A stretch of 36,919 nt of DNA from Spirochaetales bacterium (GCA_012519115.1 JAAYQW010000014.1:1-36919), one strand, 5' to 3'; positions 16,252-24,560 are shown, counted from the stretch's first letter. Notes: a model not told the origin generated them from the letters alone. A program made the numbers and translations.

Positions 16252-17556
16252 ATGAATCTTAAGAAAGTAATTCTTTTGATTGCGGTTGCAGCATTGCTTG
16301 GCACATCCATTTTTGCAGCTGGTGCTAAAGAAGATGTTAGCAAACCGAAGGAGGTTACGCTCACGATCTATGCCCGAGCGTATACGTTTGCTCAAGATGC
16401 GCCGTGGGTATATGCAAAGGCAGAACTGCAGAGAAGGCATCCCGACATCAACTTTACCTTCATTGAAGAAGGATTTGGATGGGCGGATATGCGGACAAAA
16501 TTCTTAACAAGTGCTGCTGGAGGTTCCCCGCCGGATGTCATGATGACAGATATCATCTGGCTTGGCGAGTTCGTCGACAGCGGATTGCTTGTCGATGTAA
16601 CAGATCGGGTAGCCAAGTGGGATGAATGGGATGATGTGGTCGATGCGTATAAAGATGCCACATACTGGAATGGCAGGGTCTATGGCACATGGCTTAATAC
16701 CGACGTCCGAGTTCTGGTCTGGAACAAGGATTTGTTCCGTGCTGCAGGACTTGATCCTGAAAAGCCCCCGAAAGACTGGAATGAATTGCATCGCATGGCG
16801 ATGCAGGCTACCAACGCCCCGCACTACTATGGATTCGGATTTCCTGGGACTCTTGAAGACGAGAGTGTAATGAAGTTCTATGCGAACTTGTACAGCAATG
16901 GTGGTCAGATTTTAACGGATGACAACAAGAAAGCGGCATTCAATTCCCCAGAGGGTGTTGAAGCGATGAGTGCTTTGATTGATTTGATTAAAGCAGGAGC
17001 AACACCGACATCTATCGTAAGCGGAAAGGCGAGTGATATCGATAATGGTGTTTTCCAAGGCAAGTTTGCAATGGCCTCGATGACTAAAGCATACGGTTTG
17101 GCCCGAGACTTGATCCCCGGAATAACCCCCGAAGAGTACAAGAACCGATTTGGCCTTGCTCCGATTCCTCATGCTCCCGGTGGAGTTCCCGCGACTATGA
17201 GTGGTGGCTATTTGCTGACTGTTCCGACGGGATCGAAACATCAAGATCTAGCATGGGAATTGATTACGATTGCGGCAGGAGCGGAAAACCAGTTTAAGTA
17301 TACTGCGGCGAGAGGATATGTACCGACCTTCAAATCCTTGATGGCCCGCGGCGCTGATTATGTAGAGGTCGACCCGTTCTTCTCAGTAATTCTTGATGCC
17401 CTTCCATCTGCATTCTTCCGTCCCTCGATTCCTGAGTGGACTGAAATCTCCGCTGAAGTGCAAAACGTAATGCAGGCATTGATCTTAGGTCGAATGGATG
17501 TAAAAGAGGCACTTGATCTCGCAGCTAAGAATGTTGATAAGATCCTCTCCGAGTAA
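16252..17556 (+). CDS. carbohydrate-binding periplasmic protein, family 1 (MalE/UgpB-type)
   Basis: The 434-residue protein has a type I signal peptide ending about 'FAAGAKED' with no lipobox. A family 1 extracellular solute-binding domain follows ('GGSPPDVMMTDIIWLGEFVD', 'GTWLNTDVRVLVWNKDLF', 'GKFAMASMTKAYG'), the usual form for oligosaccharide and glycerol-phosphate importers. An AGGAGG site precedes ATG 16252. It is the first gene of a four-gene operon with two permeases and a HAD-domain protein. The aromatic-rich binding cleft suggests a sugar, but the ligand cannot be named from sequence. Confidence 0.92.
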   Translation: MNLKKVILLIAVAALLGTSIFAAGAKEDVSKPKEVTLTIYARAYTFAQDAPWVYAKAELQRRHPDINFTFIEEGFGWADMRTKFLTSAAGGSPPDVMMTDIIWLGEFVDSGLLVDVTDRVAKWDEWDDVVDAYKDATYWNGRVYGTWLNTDVRVLVWNKDLFRAAGLDPEKPPKDWNELHRMAMQATNAPHYYGFGFPGTLEDESVMKFYANLYSNGGQILTDDNKKAAFNSPEGVEAMSALIDLIKAGATPTSIVSGKASDIDNGVFQGKFAMASMTKAYGLARDLIPGITPEEYKNRFGLAPIPHAPGGVPATMSGGYLLTVPTGSKHQDLAWELITIAAGAENQFKYTAARGYVPTFKSLMARGADYVEVDPFFSVILDALPSAFFRPSIPEWTEISAEVQNVMQALILGRMDVKEALDLAAKNVDKILSE

Positions 17557-17575
17557 TGTGCAATCATACGATTTA

Positions 17576-17600
17576 CTCCCTCTCCCACTGGGGGAGGGAG
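17576..17600 (+). other. intercistronic stem-loop between binding-protein and permease genes
   Basis: CTCCCTCTCCC (17576-17586) pairs with GGGGGAGGGAG (17590-17600): eleven pairs including one T-G wobble, with a three-base loop. No T-run follows, so it is not a terminator. It parallels the hairpin at 14672-14700 in the divergent operon and probably stabilises the binding-protein mRNA. The only strong SD-like sequence nearby sits in its 3' arm and is too far from the permease ATG. Confidence 0.65.
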
Positions 17601-17624
17601 GATATGTAAAAAAAGAAACCGTAT

Positions 17625-18533
17625 ATGAATCTCAATAAAAACCAAAAGGAAACAATTAGAGGATACCTGTTTGTAGCTCCGGTACTTTTATTACTGTTCC
17701 TTTTTTCTCTTTATCCTCTTTTTAAAACAATATATTTCAGTTTTTTTGATATCCGTTTAGCTTCAATGAATCGTAAAGTGTTTGCCGGATGGAAAAACTA
17801 TCGACTCTTGTTCACAAGAGTGAATCCGAGCTTTTTTTCTCAAATCTTGCCGGCCACGGTGTATTACGTCGTCGGATCTGTAGCCGGGCAAATTGGATTT
17901 GGATTTTTGCTTGCGATTCTCGTTCAACAAAAGTTTGTGAAAGGAAGAGAAGCAATACGGGCAATCATCATTTTACCCTGGGTCGTCAGCGGTATCATCA
18001 TCGCAATTTCCTGGCGTTTCATGTATGAGCCTCGTTTAGGAGTTCTGAATTATCTTTTGGCGAGCATGGGGGTCGGCAATCCGCCTACCTGGCTGAATGA
18101 TGAACGTTTGGTGATGGGCTGTCTGGTTGTTGCCAATATTTGGCACGGCATGGCGTTCAGTTTCATTATCCAGACCTCCGGTCTGCATTCAATCAGTGAT
18201 GAAGTGATGGAAGCAGCCTTGGTCGACGGAGCAAATGGATTTCAGAGATTGACTTTGATCATCATTCCCCTGGTGCGTCAATTTCTTGTTTTGAACCTTA
18301 TTCTCACGAGCATGGCGACAATCAACTCATTTGATTTGATTTTTGCAATGACAAACGGAGGCCCCATGTTCAAGACAGAGGTAATATCCGTTCAAATGTA
18401 TCACAGAGCTTTCGGGTTTGGCCGACTTGGAGAGGGTTCGGCGATCGCGACCATTATTTTGCTGATGAATTTGATTTTGACAATATTTTATATGCGTATG
18501 AACAAAAACCAATCCGAAGGAGGTGACGGATGA
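17625..18533 (+). CDS. sugar ABC importer permease, MalF/UgpA-type
   Basis: A 302-residue six-helix membrane protein with the EAA loop 'EEVMEAALVDGANGFQRLTL' near residues 190-209 that docks on the ATPase. The N-terminus ('RGYLFVAPVLLLLFLFSLYP') is typical of MalF-type permeases without the long periplasmic loop. It overlaps the second permease by four bases. No strong ribosome site is close to ATG 17625, so its translation is expected to be weaker than that of the binding protein. Confidence 0.92.
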   Translation: MNLNKNQKETIRGYLFVAPVLLLLFLFSLYPLFKTIYFSFFDIRLASMNRKVFAGWKNYRLLFTRVNPSFFSQILPATVYYVVGSVAGQIGFGFLLAILVQQKFVKGREAIRAIIILPWVVSGIIIAISWRFMYEPRLGVLNYLLASMGVGNPPTWLNDERLVMGCLVVANIWHGMAFSFIIQTSGLHSISDEVMEAALVDGANGFQRLTLIIIPLVRQFLVLNLILTSMATINSFDLIFAMTNGGPMFKTEVISVQMYHRAFGFGRLGEGSAIATIILLMNLILTIFYMRMNKNQSEGGDG

Positions 18534-19366
18534 GATCTAAACGTTCCCTGCTCCTCAAGGTTATTACATACGCAATTATTTTGATGTGGATCATATTTAC
18601 CATTGGTCCTCTGTATTGGCTTTTGAGTTCGACCTTCAAACCGAGTTCTGAAGCAATCGGCTATCCGCCAACTCTTTTTCCGAAAAACCCGACACTTCAG
18701 AACTTTAAGAATCTGTTTACGGCAAGCCGTTTTAATTTTTATTCCTACGGTCACAGTTTTATCATCGGATGCGGAGCAATGTTCATCAGTTTGCTGGTCG
18801 CCATGTTTGCCGGATATGGATTGTCCCGAGTGCACTTCAAAGGAAAGCAAATTGTGATGACGACGATACTGTTGTTCCAGATGGTCCCTATCCTGGCTAC
18901 GCTGATTCCTTTGTATCAAACCTTTTCACGATATGGTCTTTACAACACTCATTTGGGATTGATGCTGATTTATGCTACTCAAACGGCGCCAATGAACACA
19001 TGGCTTCTTAAAGGGTATTTTGATACCATCCCATATTCAATTGAAGAAGCTGCACAAATCGATGGATTATCCCGTCTTGCAACACTTTACAGGATTGCGC
19101 TTCCGATTGCCGCGCCTGGGTTATCGGCTTCGACGATATTCGCTTTCTTCAAAGCATGGAATGAGTATATGGTCGCTTTGACCATGACGAGCACTGTCCG
19201 TCCCTATACGGTTGAGCTTTATCGATTCATTGGAGAGCAGGGCGATGTGGACTGGAGTCTTTTAGGCACGGCTGCGCTTATTGCAGTTTTGCCCGTTTTT
19301 ATTCTATTCTCCTTCTTCCAAAAGTATTTTATCATTGGCATGTCCGGAGGGGCGATTAAATCATGA
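18530..19366 (+). CDS. sugar ABC importer permease, MalG/UgpE-type
   Basis: A 278-residue six-helix membrane protein with the MalG-type EAA loop 'IEEAAQIDGLSRLATLYRIA' at about residues 171-190. The C-terminus ends 'YFIIGMSGGAIKS', the normal ending for this family. GGAGG lies just before the ATG, within the end of the preceding permease gene. It overlaps the next gene by four bases. The operon has no ATPase gene, so the importer must use an ATPase encoded elsewhere. Confidence 0.92.
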   Translation: MRSKRSLLLKVITYAIILMWIIFTIGPLYWLLSSTFKPSSEAIGYPPTLFPKNPTLQNFKNLFTASRFNFYSYGHSFIIGCGAMFISLLVAMFAGYGLSRVHFKGKQIVMTTILLFQMVPILATLIPLYQTFSRYGLYNTHLGLMLIYATQTAPMNTWLLKGYFDTIPYSIEEAAQIDGLSRLATLYRIALPIAAPGLSASTIFAFFKAWNEYMVALTMTSTVRPYTVELYRFIGEQGDVDWSLLGTAALIAVLPVFILFSFFQKYFIIGMSGGAIKS

Positions 19367-20799
19367 TAAACCCTTATGCCATCTCTGCCATCATGAATCT
19401 AGGTCAAAAGAACCTTGATCATCCCGTCGTACTGAAAATGAACGGGTGTAGTTCTCAAGCAAACATATTTAAGCAAGCTTTTTGGGAACACATCATAAAT
19501 CTTAAGATCGGTACGTTAGCCGACAACAGTGGCGATGAAGACCCGTTATTCATATCCATTGATGACGGATTGGCTGTAACGCTCCTCTATCGGGGAACAC
19601 GATATGGAATCGCAAAGCGTGCGAAAAACCAGAACGAAGCTCGGACGTTTTTATATGCTCATGAAGACGGAGGGTTTTATGAACGACACAACGCCCCGGG
19701 ATTCCACTCGATCCATATAACAAAGGGAGATGGATATCCGGCATTTGCAGCGGGAGTTGCATTGGGAGTACTAGCTGAGCACAGCGCCATTGAGACATTG
19801 CACATTGCAACCCTTCTTGCCGGCGTAATTCTCGATCAGCAAAAGCTTACGTATTCCAATGCACTGGCATTGGCCAATAGCTGCAACCTTCGTTATAACA
19901 GTGAACTTGCGGGTAATGTCGATCAAGCGAACTACATCCCGAACACAGACATTGAAGTCATCAATCAAGAAGCACTGCAGCGAGCAAAAGGATATCCCAA
20001 AGTTGCGATTTTTGATTTGGATGGGACGATCTCGACTCTAAGGGTAGGGTGGGATGATGTTATGCATCAGCGCATGGTTGAGTTCATAGCCGGAGATCGA
20101 TTAGCTACATTGCCTTCGCATCAGCTCTTCGAACTGAATGAACAGGTAGGACAAGTCATTGAACACACTACCGGAGTTCAAACAGTGGTCCAGATGGAAG
20201 AGATGTATCGATTGCTCCAAAAGTACGATTTCGTACCGAAAGATCGGCGCAAAACCCCCGCTCAATATAAAGACATATACGCACAGGAAATTAGAGATCG
20301 TGTCGCTAAGCGTTTTGATCGGTTCAAGAGAGGAATTCTCAATCTTGACGATTTGACAATGAAGGGTGCTATTGCTTTTATAACCCATCTGAGAAGCAAT
20401 GGAACAACCGTGTACCTTGCAAGCGGTACCGACGATAAAGACGTCAAGCATGAAACAAATATGCTCGGATACGCAACGCTGTTCAATGGTGGAATATATG
20501 GTTCAGTAGGCGATTTGGAGAATGATCCAAAATCATTAGTGATGAGACTTGCAAAAAAACAGGTAGGCTCAGACAGTTCTTTCGGTGAAGTTGTCGTGTT
20601 TGGAGATGGACCTGTTGAAATCCGGGAGGCAAAAAAAGCCGGATTCCTGAGTGTCGGAATCGTCAGCGACGAGCGCCAGAGATTTGGCATCAACAAAGCA
20701 AAGCGAGAACGGCTTATTCTTGCGGGAAGCGATCTGTTGATGCCGGACTATTCCTGGTCATCCGACTTAGCCGGAGCGTTAGGGTGGGAAACTCATTAA
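19363..20799 (+). CDS. two-domain protein: uncharacterised N-terminal domain plus HAD phosphatase
   Basis: The C-terminal part (about 211-478) is a HAD hydrolase of the C1-cap type: motif I D218-x-D220-G-T ('VAIFDLDGTIS'), motif II S354 ('LASGTDD'), a motif III lysine near 'KSLVMRLAKK', and motif IV G-D415-G-P-x-E. All are intact. The first 205 residues I do not recognise firmly. Residues 95-175 resemble the C-terminal part of PfkB/HldE sugar kinases ('EDGGFYERH', then 'AFAAGVALGVL' and a following helix). The GAGD catalytic motif is absent: 'KGDGYPAF' stands in its place. The gene overlaps the permease by four bases, so it probably acts on the imported sugar or its phosphate. Confidence 0.75.
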   Translation: MINPYAISAIMNLGQKNLDHPVVLKMNGCSSQANIFKQAFWEHIINLKIGTLADNSGDEDPLFISIDDGLAVTLLYRGTRYGIAKRAKNQNEARTFLYAHEDGGFYERHNAPGFHSIHITKGDGYPAFAAGVALGVLAEHSAIETLHIATLLAGVILDQQKLTYSNALALANSCNLRYNSELAGNVDQANYIPNTDIEVINQEALQRAKGYPKVAIFDLDGTISTLRVGWDDVMHQRMVEFIAGDRLATLPSHQLFELNEQVGQVIEHTTGVQTVVQMEEMYRLLQKYDFVPKDRRKTPAQYKDIYAQEIRDRVAKRFDRFKRGILNLDDLTMKGAIAFITHLRSNGTTVYLASGTDDKDVKHETNMLGYATLFNGGIYGSVGDLENDPKSLVMRLAKKQVGSDSSFGEVVVFGDGPVEIREAKKAGFLSVGIVSDERQRFGINKAKRERLILAGSDLLMPDYSWSSDLAGALGWETH

Positions 20800-20820
20800 C
20801 AATCTGAAGCATCGTATGTA

Positions 20821-21555
20821 TCACCAGACACCCATCAGGATTCGATAGCGAACTTTTTTCTGATACTCGCAATACCCTTCAAGATGATTCGACAGGTAGA
20901 CATCTTCCAGATGTGTCCGAATGATGAGGATGATGCAGATGACGATTGAAGTGAGCAGAACGAAGAGCGTTTGAAAGAAGAGGGGGAAAGAAAGAGAGTT
21001 TAGGATCGCCGCAGCATAGGTTGGATGGCGAACCAATGCATATGGACCTTGGGAGATGACTTGATGTTCCACCTCTTGATGAACGGTGATGCGCGGATAG
21101 AGAAACGGATTGCTCACCAATGCCCACGTAGCGATACAAGCGGAAATGAGGGAAGGGAATATGCCGATAAGAAGAAAAGACGATCGATAGGAGGTCTTCG
21201 CTTCAAGCCCGGCAACCAGAAAAATGCCGATGAATTGCAGAAGGTAATAGAGTGAAAGCACGACCGTATCGCTTCGTGGGGATGAGAGGGTCTTCTCTTC
21301 CCGACTGCTCAACGCTCTTGGGTTGCGAATCAACAGGTAGATTATCGAACCTGCGCCGGTGAGGATGCTCAAACCAAAAAAGAGAAGGTGATTGGGTTCA
21401 TAGTGAAACCCGCTCCCTAGACCGAAGAGAAGGATTCCGGCGATTCGTTGAAGAATGATCTTGGCGCTTTGATGAAATGCTTTCGTCATACCTAAATCAA
21501 GATACCACGGAACATCCAACGAAAGAAGTGCATAGTTGATCAGAGGAATCTTCAA
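20821..21555 (-). CDS. membrane methyltransferase of the ICMT/NnrU-like family
   Basis: A 244-residue membrane protein with several hydrophobic helices and the C-terminal signature of isoprenylcysteine methyltransferase-like enzymes: 'VISQGPYALVRHPTYAAAIL' at about 168-187, then a conserved Glu and an 'EGYCEYQKKVRYR' ending. Bacterial members methylate small lipophilic or thiol substrates using SAM; the substrate is unknown. The long form starts with TTG and has no good ribosome site. ATG 21489 is an alternative that removes 22 residues. It converges on the HAD fusion gene, with a 21-base gap and no visible terminator. Confidence 0.8.
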   Translation of the reverse strand: MKIPLINYALLSLDVPWYLDLGMTKAFHQSAKIILQRIAGILLFGLGSGFHYEPNHLLFFGLSILTGAGSIIYLLIRNPRALSSREEKTLSSPRSDTVVLSLYYLLQFIGIFLVAGLEAKTSYRSSFLLIGIFPSLISACIATWALVSNPFLYPRITVHQEVEHQVISQGPYALVRHPTYAAAILNSLSFPLFFQTLFVLLTSIVICIILIIRTHLEDVYLSNHLEGYCEYQKKVRYRILMGVW

Positions 21556-21628
21556 TAACGGTTAACCATGGAAGTAGATGAGAACACCATGATGGCGTAT
21601 ACTGATACTACACTGATTGGAGGATGCC

Positions 21629-22348
21629 ATGAAACGCCTTCTTTTGCTTCTCATGCTTCTCTTGCTACTCGCGACAGCGCTCTCTGCCGCTACGGGAAAT
21701 CTTCTTTTGGATGCTGTGGTATTTGGTCTCGATGTCGCGACAAAAGCCGGCAAAGGCAAAGTGGAGGTGACGTTCCCCGATGAAGAGGAGGCGATCTCCA
21801 TCCGTAGAGTCAGTCTGAAAAAGATGAGAACAACCTTTGAAGAACACGACTTCCTGGTTCTTGACTACGAACAGCGGTTGGAGATCTATAATCGGTTGAG
21901 CGTTCCCGTAGCCTGGCCGATCGCAAAAAATGTCATAATCGGGTTCGGCAAGGGTTCGAAGCTGCAGCGCGATACGATTGGATCCATTACCGGAATCGTT
22001 ATGGACAGCGCAAGCACGGTCGCGGTAGGCACCGGATTGACGCTTATCATCTTCGATGCGATTCTCGTCGGCATCCTCGGAGGTGAGGAGAACATCGAGT
22101 ATGATGAACTGAAGACAACCGCTGAGAATCTCCTCTTCGGTGGACTCATCGGGTTGGGAGTGAGCAGAGTCGTTCAAGGAATTATGCCTACCGTGTATGG
22201 TCTGCGCTACAACAAAGTTCTGCGTACCGGGCTCGGGCTTGCGAAAGATAAAAGCGATGCCCTCAGTCCTTCTCTTGGATTTGCTCCGATTCCGACACGC
22301 GACGGACGGCTGCAGTGGCAGATCGCCGCCCGGATTCCTCTGCAGTGA
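21629..22348 (+). CDS. P13-porin-like outer-membrane protein, tandem copy 1
   Basis: The 239-residue protein has a strong leucine-rich signal peptide (cleavage about 'ALSAATG'). The mature part has a polar start, 'YNRLSVPVAWPIAKNVIIGF', a 'GKGSKLQRDTIGSITGIVMD' motif, two or three hydrophobic segments and 'GVSRVVQGIMPTVYGLRYNK'. The layout recalls the P13 porin family described in Borrelia and found in other spirochaetes; I base this on pattern, not a search. The start is ATG 21629, preceded by TTGGAGG; an upstream in-frame ATG lies inside the ribosome site. A close paralogue follows in tandem, sharing an 18-residue C-terminus. Confidence 0.65.
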   Translation: MKRLLLLLMLLLLLATALSAATGNLLLDAVVFGLDVATKAGKGKVEVTFPDEEEAISIRRVSLKKMRTTFEEHDFLVLDYEQRLEIYNRLSVPVAWPIAKNVIIGFGKGSKLQRDTIGSITGIVMDSASTVAVGTGLTLIIFDAILVGILGGEENIEYDELKTTAENLLFGGLIGLGVSRVVQGIMPTVYGLRYNKVLRTGLGLAKDKSDALSPSLGFAPIPTRDGRLQWQIAARIPLQ

Positions 22349-22373
22349 AGTAGATAAGAAGATTGCAATGGCG

Positions 22374-22379
22374 TATACT
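22374..22379 (+). promoter_or_regulatory. -10 element duplicated in front of both P13-like genes
   Basis: ATGGCGTATACTG occurs about 30 bases before each P13-like start: TATACT at 21598-21603 for copy 1 and at 22374-22379 for copy 2. A GAAGTAGAT stretch lies just upstream in both. TATACT is a good -10; no good -35 is visible in either copy. Confidence 0.4.
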
Positions 22380-22404
22380 GCCGACAAATCCATCGGAGGT
22401 CGCC

Positions 22405-23109
22405 ATGAAACGCCTTGTCTTGTTGATTATCCCTCTTGTATTGTTCACCTCGACCCTCCTCGCCGTCGGAGAACTGCTGTTCGATGTTGCTATCGTGGGT
22501 TTCGATATCATGGTGACCGCTGGGAAAGGTCCGGTGACGGTCACCCTCGAGGAGGAAAAGGGACCGATCACGATCGGCGGAACCGGAATCAAGCCGATGA
22601 GAAGAACCTTCGAGGAGCATGATTTTTCGATCCTCGGATACGAGGAACGACTTAAGATCTACAATCGCCTGAGCGTGCCCATCGTCTGGCCGATCGTGAA
22701 GAACATCACAATCGGGTTCGGCAACGGTTCGGTTCTCCAGTACGATTCGATGGGAGCGCTCACCGGGGCCGTCTTGGACGGAGCGAGCGCGATCACGCTG
22801 AGCGTCGGACTGGGGATCTTCATCGGCCTCATCAGCGTCCATCCGGACACCTTTTCCGACCATCTCCCGCTCTTTTCAGTCGGCGTGGACCTGATGGTCG
22901 CCGGCATGATCGGGTTCGGAGCGAGCCGGATTATCCAAGGCATCATACCGGCAGTCTATGGCCTGAAGTACAACAAGGTCCTCAGGGAGGGGCTCGGCCT
23001 TGAGAAAGACCGGAGCGACGCCCTTCGGCCCGCTCTCGGGTTCGCTCCGCTTCCCACCCGCGATGGCCGGCTTCAGTGGCAGATCGCCGCCCGGATTCCC
23101 CTACAGTGA
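22405..23109 (+). CDS. P13-porin-like outer-membrane protein, tandem copy 2
   Basis: This 234-residue paralogue of the preceding gene has the same plan: a signal peptide ('MKRLVLLIIPLVLFTSTLLA'), then 'FEEHDFSILGYEERLKIYNR', 'PIVKNITIGFGNGSVLQYDS' and the shared C-terminus 'PTRDGRLQWQIAARIPLQ'. The middle (about 135-165) differs most: copy 1 has 'GGEENIEYDELKTTAENLL' where this copy has 'SVHPDTFSDHLPLF'. ATG 22405 is chosen because CGGAGG precedes it at normal distance. The upstream 45 bases also resemble those of copy 1, so the duplication took the promoter along. The stop overlaps the end of a dnaE remnant on the other strand by nine bases. Confidence 0.65.
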   Translation: MKRLVLLIIPLVLFTSTLLAVGELLFDVAIVGFDIMVTAGKGPVTVTLEEEKGPITIGGTGIKPMRRTFEEHDFSILGYEERLKIYNRLSVPIVWPIVKNITIGFGNGSVLQYDSMGALTGAVLDGASAITLSVGLGIFIGLISVHPDTFSDHLPLFSVGVDLMVAGMIGFGASRIIQGIIPAVYGLKYNKVLREGLGLEKDRSDALRPALGFAPLPTRDGRLQWQIAARIPLQ

Positions 23110-23541
23110 GGAAAGACGATCGACTTCAACGGTAAGCGCTCCCTCATCGCTCTCGACCACGCCCTGGACAACGAGAGGAAGACGGCTGACCGGAAGCCGT
23201 TCATATCGCCGATAAATCTCAGGAAAGAGCACCGTCTCAATATAATGCCGTCTCATCTTCAAAAGAGAGAAGAACGCCATCACCTCCCGTGCTGTGGTGA
23301 AGACGGTCTTCATCGTGATCGGATAGCCGATAAGGGTTACCTATCCGGTGACGTAACGGGGAAGCTCCTTCGCCTGAATCCGTTTGATTCGATCCAGAAA
23401 AGAGGCATAATAGAGGATAAGTGGATGGGCATTTCGAAGAAAACCCAGAGCTTCGGTGTTTGTTGGTGTATGTAGGCGAACTGAGTACTTTGAGGCATTC
23501 TTCCGGGTAAAAGGGTCCGACCCATTCAGGATACACTTCAC
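23101..23541 (-). pseudogene. dnaE: decayed C-terminal fragment of DNA polymerase III alpha (DnaE-type)
   Basis: Read on the minus strand, the frame gives 'EALGFLRNAHPLILY', then 'ELPRYVTG', an in-frame TAG at 23340-23338, then 'VTLIGYPITMKTVFTTARE'. Next comes a short shift: the DnaE motif 'FSFEDETALY' is read in another frame at about 23237-23265. The original frame then returns with 'IETVLFPEIYRRYERL' and 'LPLVVQGVVESDEGALTVEV', ending at 23101. This is the order of the OB-fold end of bacterial DnaE/DnaE2 proteins. The stop, the paired frameshifts and the missing N-terminal 80-90 percent make it a pseudogene. It overlaps the end of the P13-like gene by nine bases. Confidence 0.75.
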
Positions 23542-23631
23542 AAAAGTATACGTTTATTAAGTAGGCAAGAGTTGTTGTCAATCCTTTGCATCTCATTCAT
23601 ACTGACGACTGATGGAAGGATTTGTGCGCGG

Positions 23632-24417
23632 GTGCTTGGGAATTTTTTTTGCGATCTCGACGGGACGATTCTTCCCCATGGACAAAAGACCGTCGATCGT
23701 GCGTTTTTCGATCTGGTCCATCGTGCCCGGGATACAGGATATTGCTTCTGCATCTCAAGCGGCAGATACCACCAGTCATTATTGTCCTTTTTCAAAGATG
23801 TGGAGGATGATCTCATTTTCTCCACCTCGAATGGCTGTCGGATCCTCTATAAAGGAACCGATTTGATCGCGCCTCATCGACTGGAATACTCGATGGTCCA
23901 AGCGGTTCTTGCCGATTTTGCAAGGTGGGATGTCATTCCCCTTCTTTCCACGCTGGACGGATTCTACGTCCACGCCGATCATCACGATCATCCCCGGGTG
24001 GCCGCCCTTTTGGAGCAGGATTACACTCGACTGTATGAAGATCCTTCGGAGATTCCGGACACGACGCTTCAGATGACCGCGCTTTGCCGCGGCAACCGTG
24101 ACGAGCTGCTCGTCGAAGCGAAAGAACGATACGCTCCGGACCACCATGTCGTCGCCTCCGGTGTTCAGCTGTTCGATATCTGTTCAACCAGCAAAGGAGA
24201 GTCGCTGAGGAAAATCCGCTCTCTCTTGAACGTTCGGGAAAAAGACAGCTGGGCGTTCGGTGATGATGAAAACGATCTTTCGATGCTCCGTTCAGCCGGA
24301 AGGGGATATCTGATGAAAAATGCGGCGTCCCATCTCCACAATCAGGGATTTGAGATCGTCGATGACCTTATTCAGGTCATCGAGACCATTATCACAACAC
24401 ACCGATTTCAGCTCTAA
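23632..24417 (+). CDS. HAD-superfamily phosphatase, Cof/YbiV type
   Basis: The protein carries all HAD type IIB signatures in order: 'CDLDGTIL' (motif I), 'CISSGRYHQ' (motif II), 'STSKGESLRKI' (motif III lysine) and 'AFGDDENDLSML' (motif IV). A C2-type cap lies between motifs II and III. Such enzymes dephosphorylate sugar phosphates, nucleotides or flavin precursors in the cytoplasm. The start is uncertain. The frame is open from 23572, but motif I would then sit unusually deep; GTG 23632 (261 residues) puts it near the N-terminus as in the family, with GGAAGGA about 12 bases upstream. It is flanked by decayed gene fragments on both sides. Confidence 0.82.
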   Translation: MLGNFFCDLDGTILPHGQKTVDRAFFDLVHRARDTGYCFCISSGRYHQSLLSFFKDVEDDLIFSTSNGCRILYKGTDLIAPHRLEYSMVQAVLADFARWDVIPLLSTLDGFYVHADHHDHPRVAALLEQDYTRLYEDPSEIPDTTLQMTALCRGNRDELLVEAKERYAPDHHVVASGVQLFDICSTSKGESLRKIRSLLNVREKDSWAFGDDENDLSMLRSAGRGYLMKNAASHLHNQGFEIVDDLIQVIETIITTHRFQL

Positions 24418-24440
24418 CCGATGGAGCGATCCCTCCCCAG

Positions 24441-24560
24441 ACATTTTTTCTTGTTGTTCTTCCGATGCTCGCTTTGGCCATGTTGTCGATCATCATCTTC
24501 GAATCTCTTCACCCAAACTACATCATCGAAGGAGTCGTTGCCGGAGCGGTGAAAAGTTGA
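24441..24560 (+). pseudogene. possible remnant of a MalG-type sugar permease C-terminus
   Basis: A frame of 39 codons before TGA 24558-24560 reads 'FFLVVLPMLALAML', a hydrophobic run, then 'NYIIEGVVAGAVKS' and stop. An ending of the form (G)AVK(G/S)-stop after a hydrophobic helix is characteristic of MalG-type permeases, like the 'GMSGGAIKS' end of the intact gene at 18530. No start, ribosome site or upstream permease sequence is present; the frame begins inside the end of the HAD gene. The spacing between helix and tail is longer than usual, so the call is tentative. Confidence 0.35.

Noticed and set aside
17604-17609. ATGTAA start-stop pair after the intercistronic hairpin.
   Set aside because: The SD is only two bases away and no conservation can be shown; chance is sufficient.
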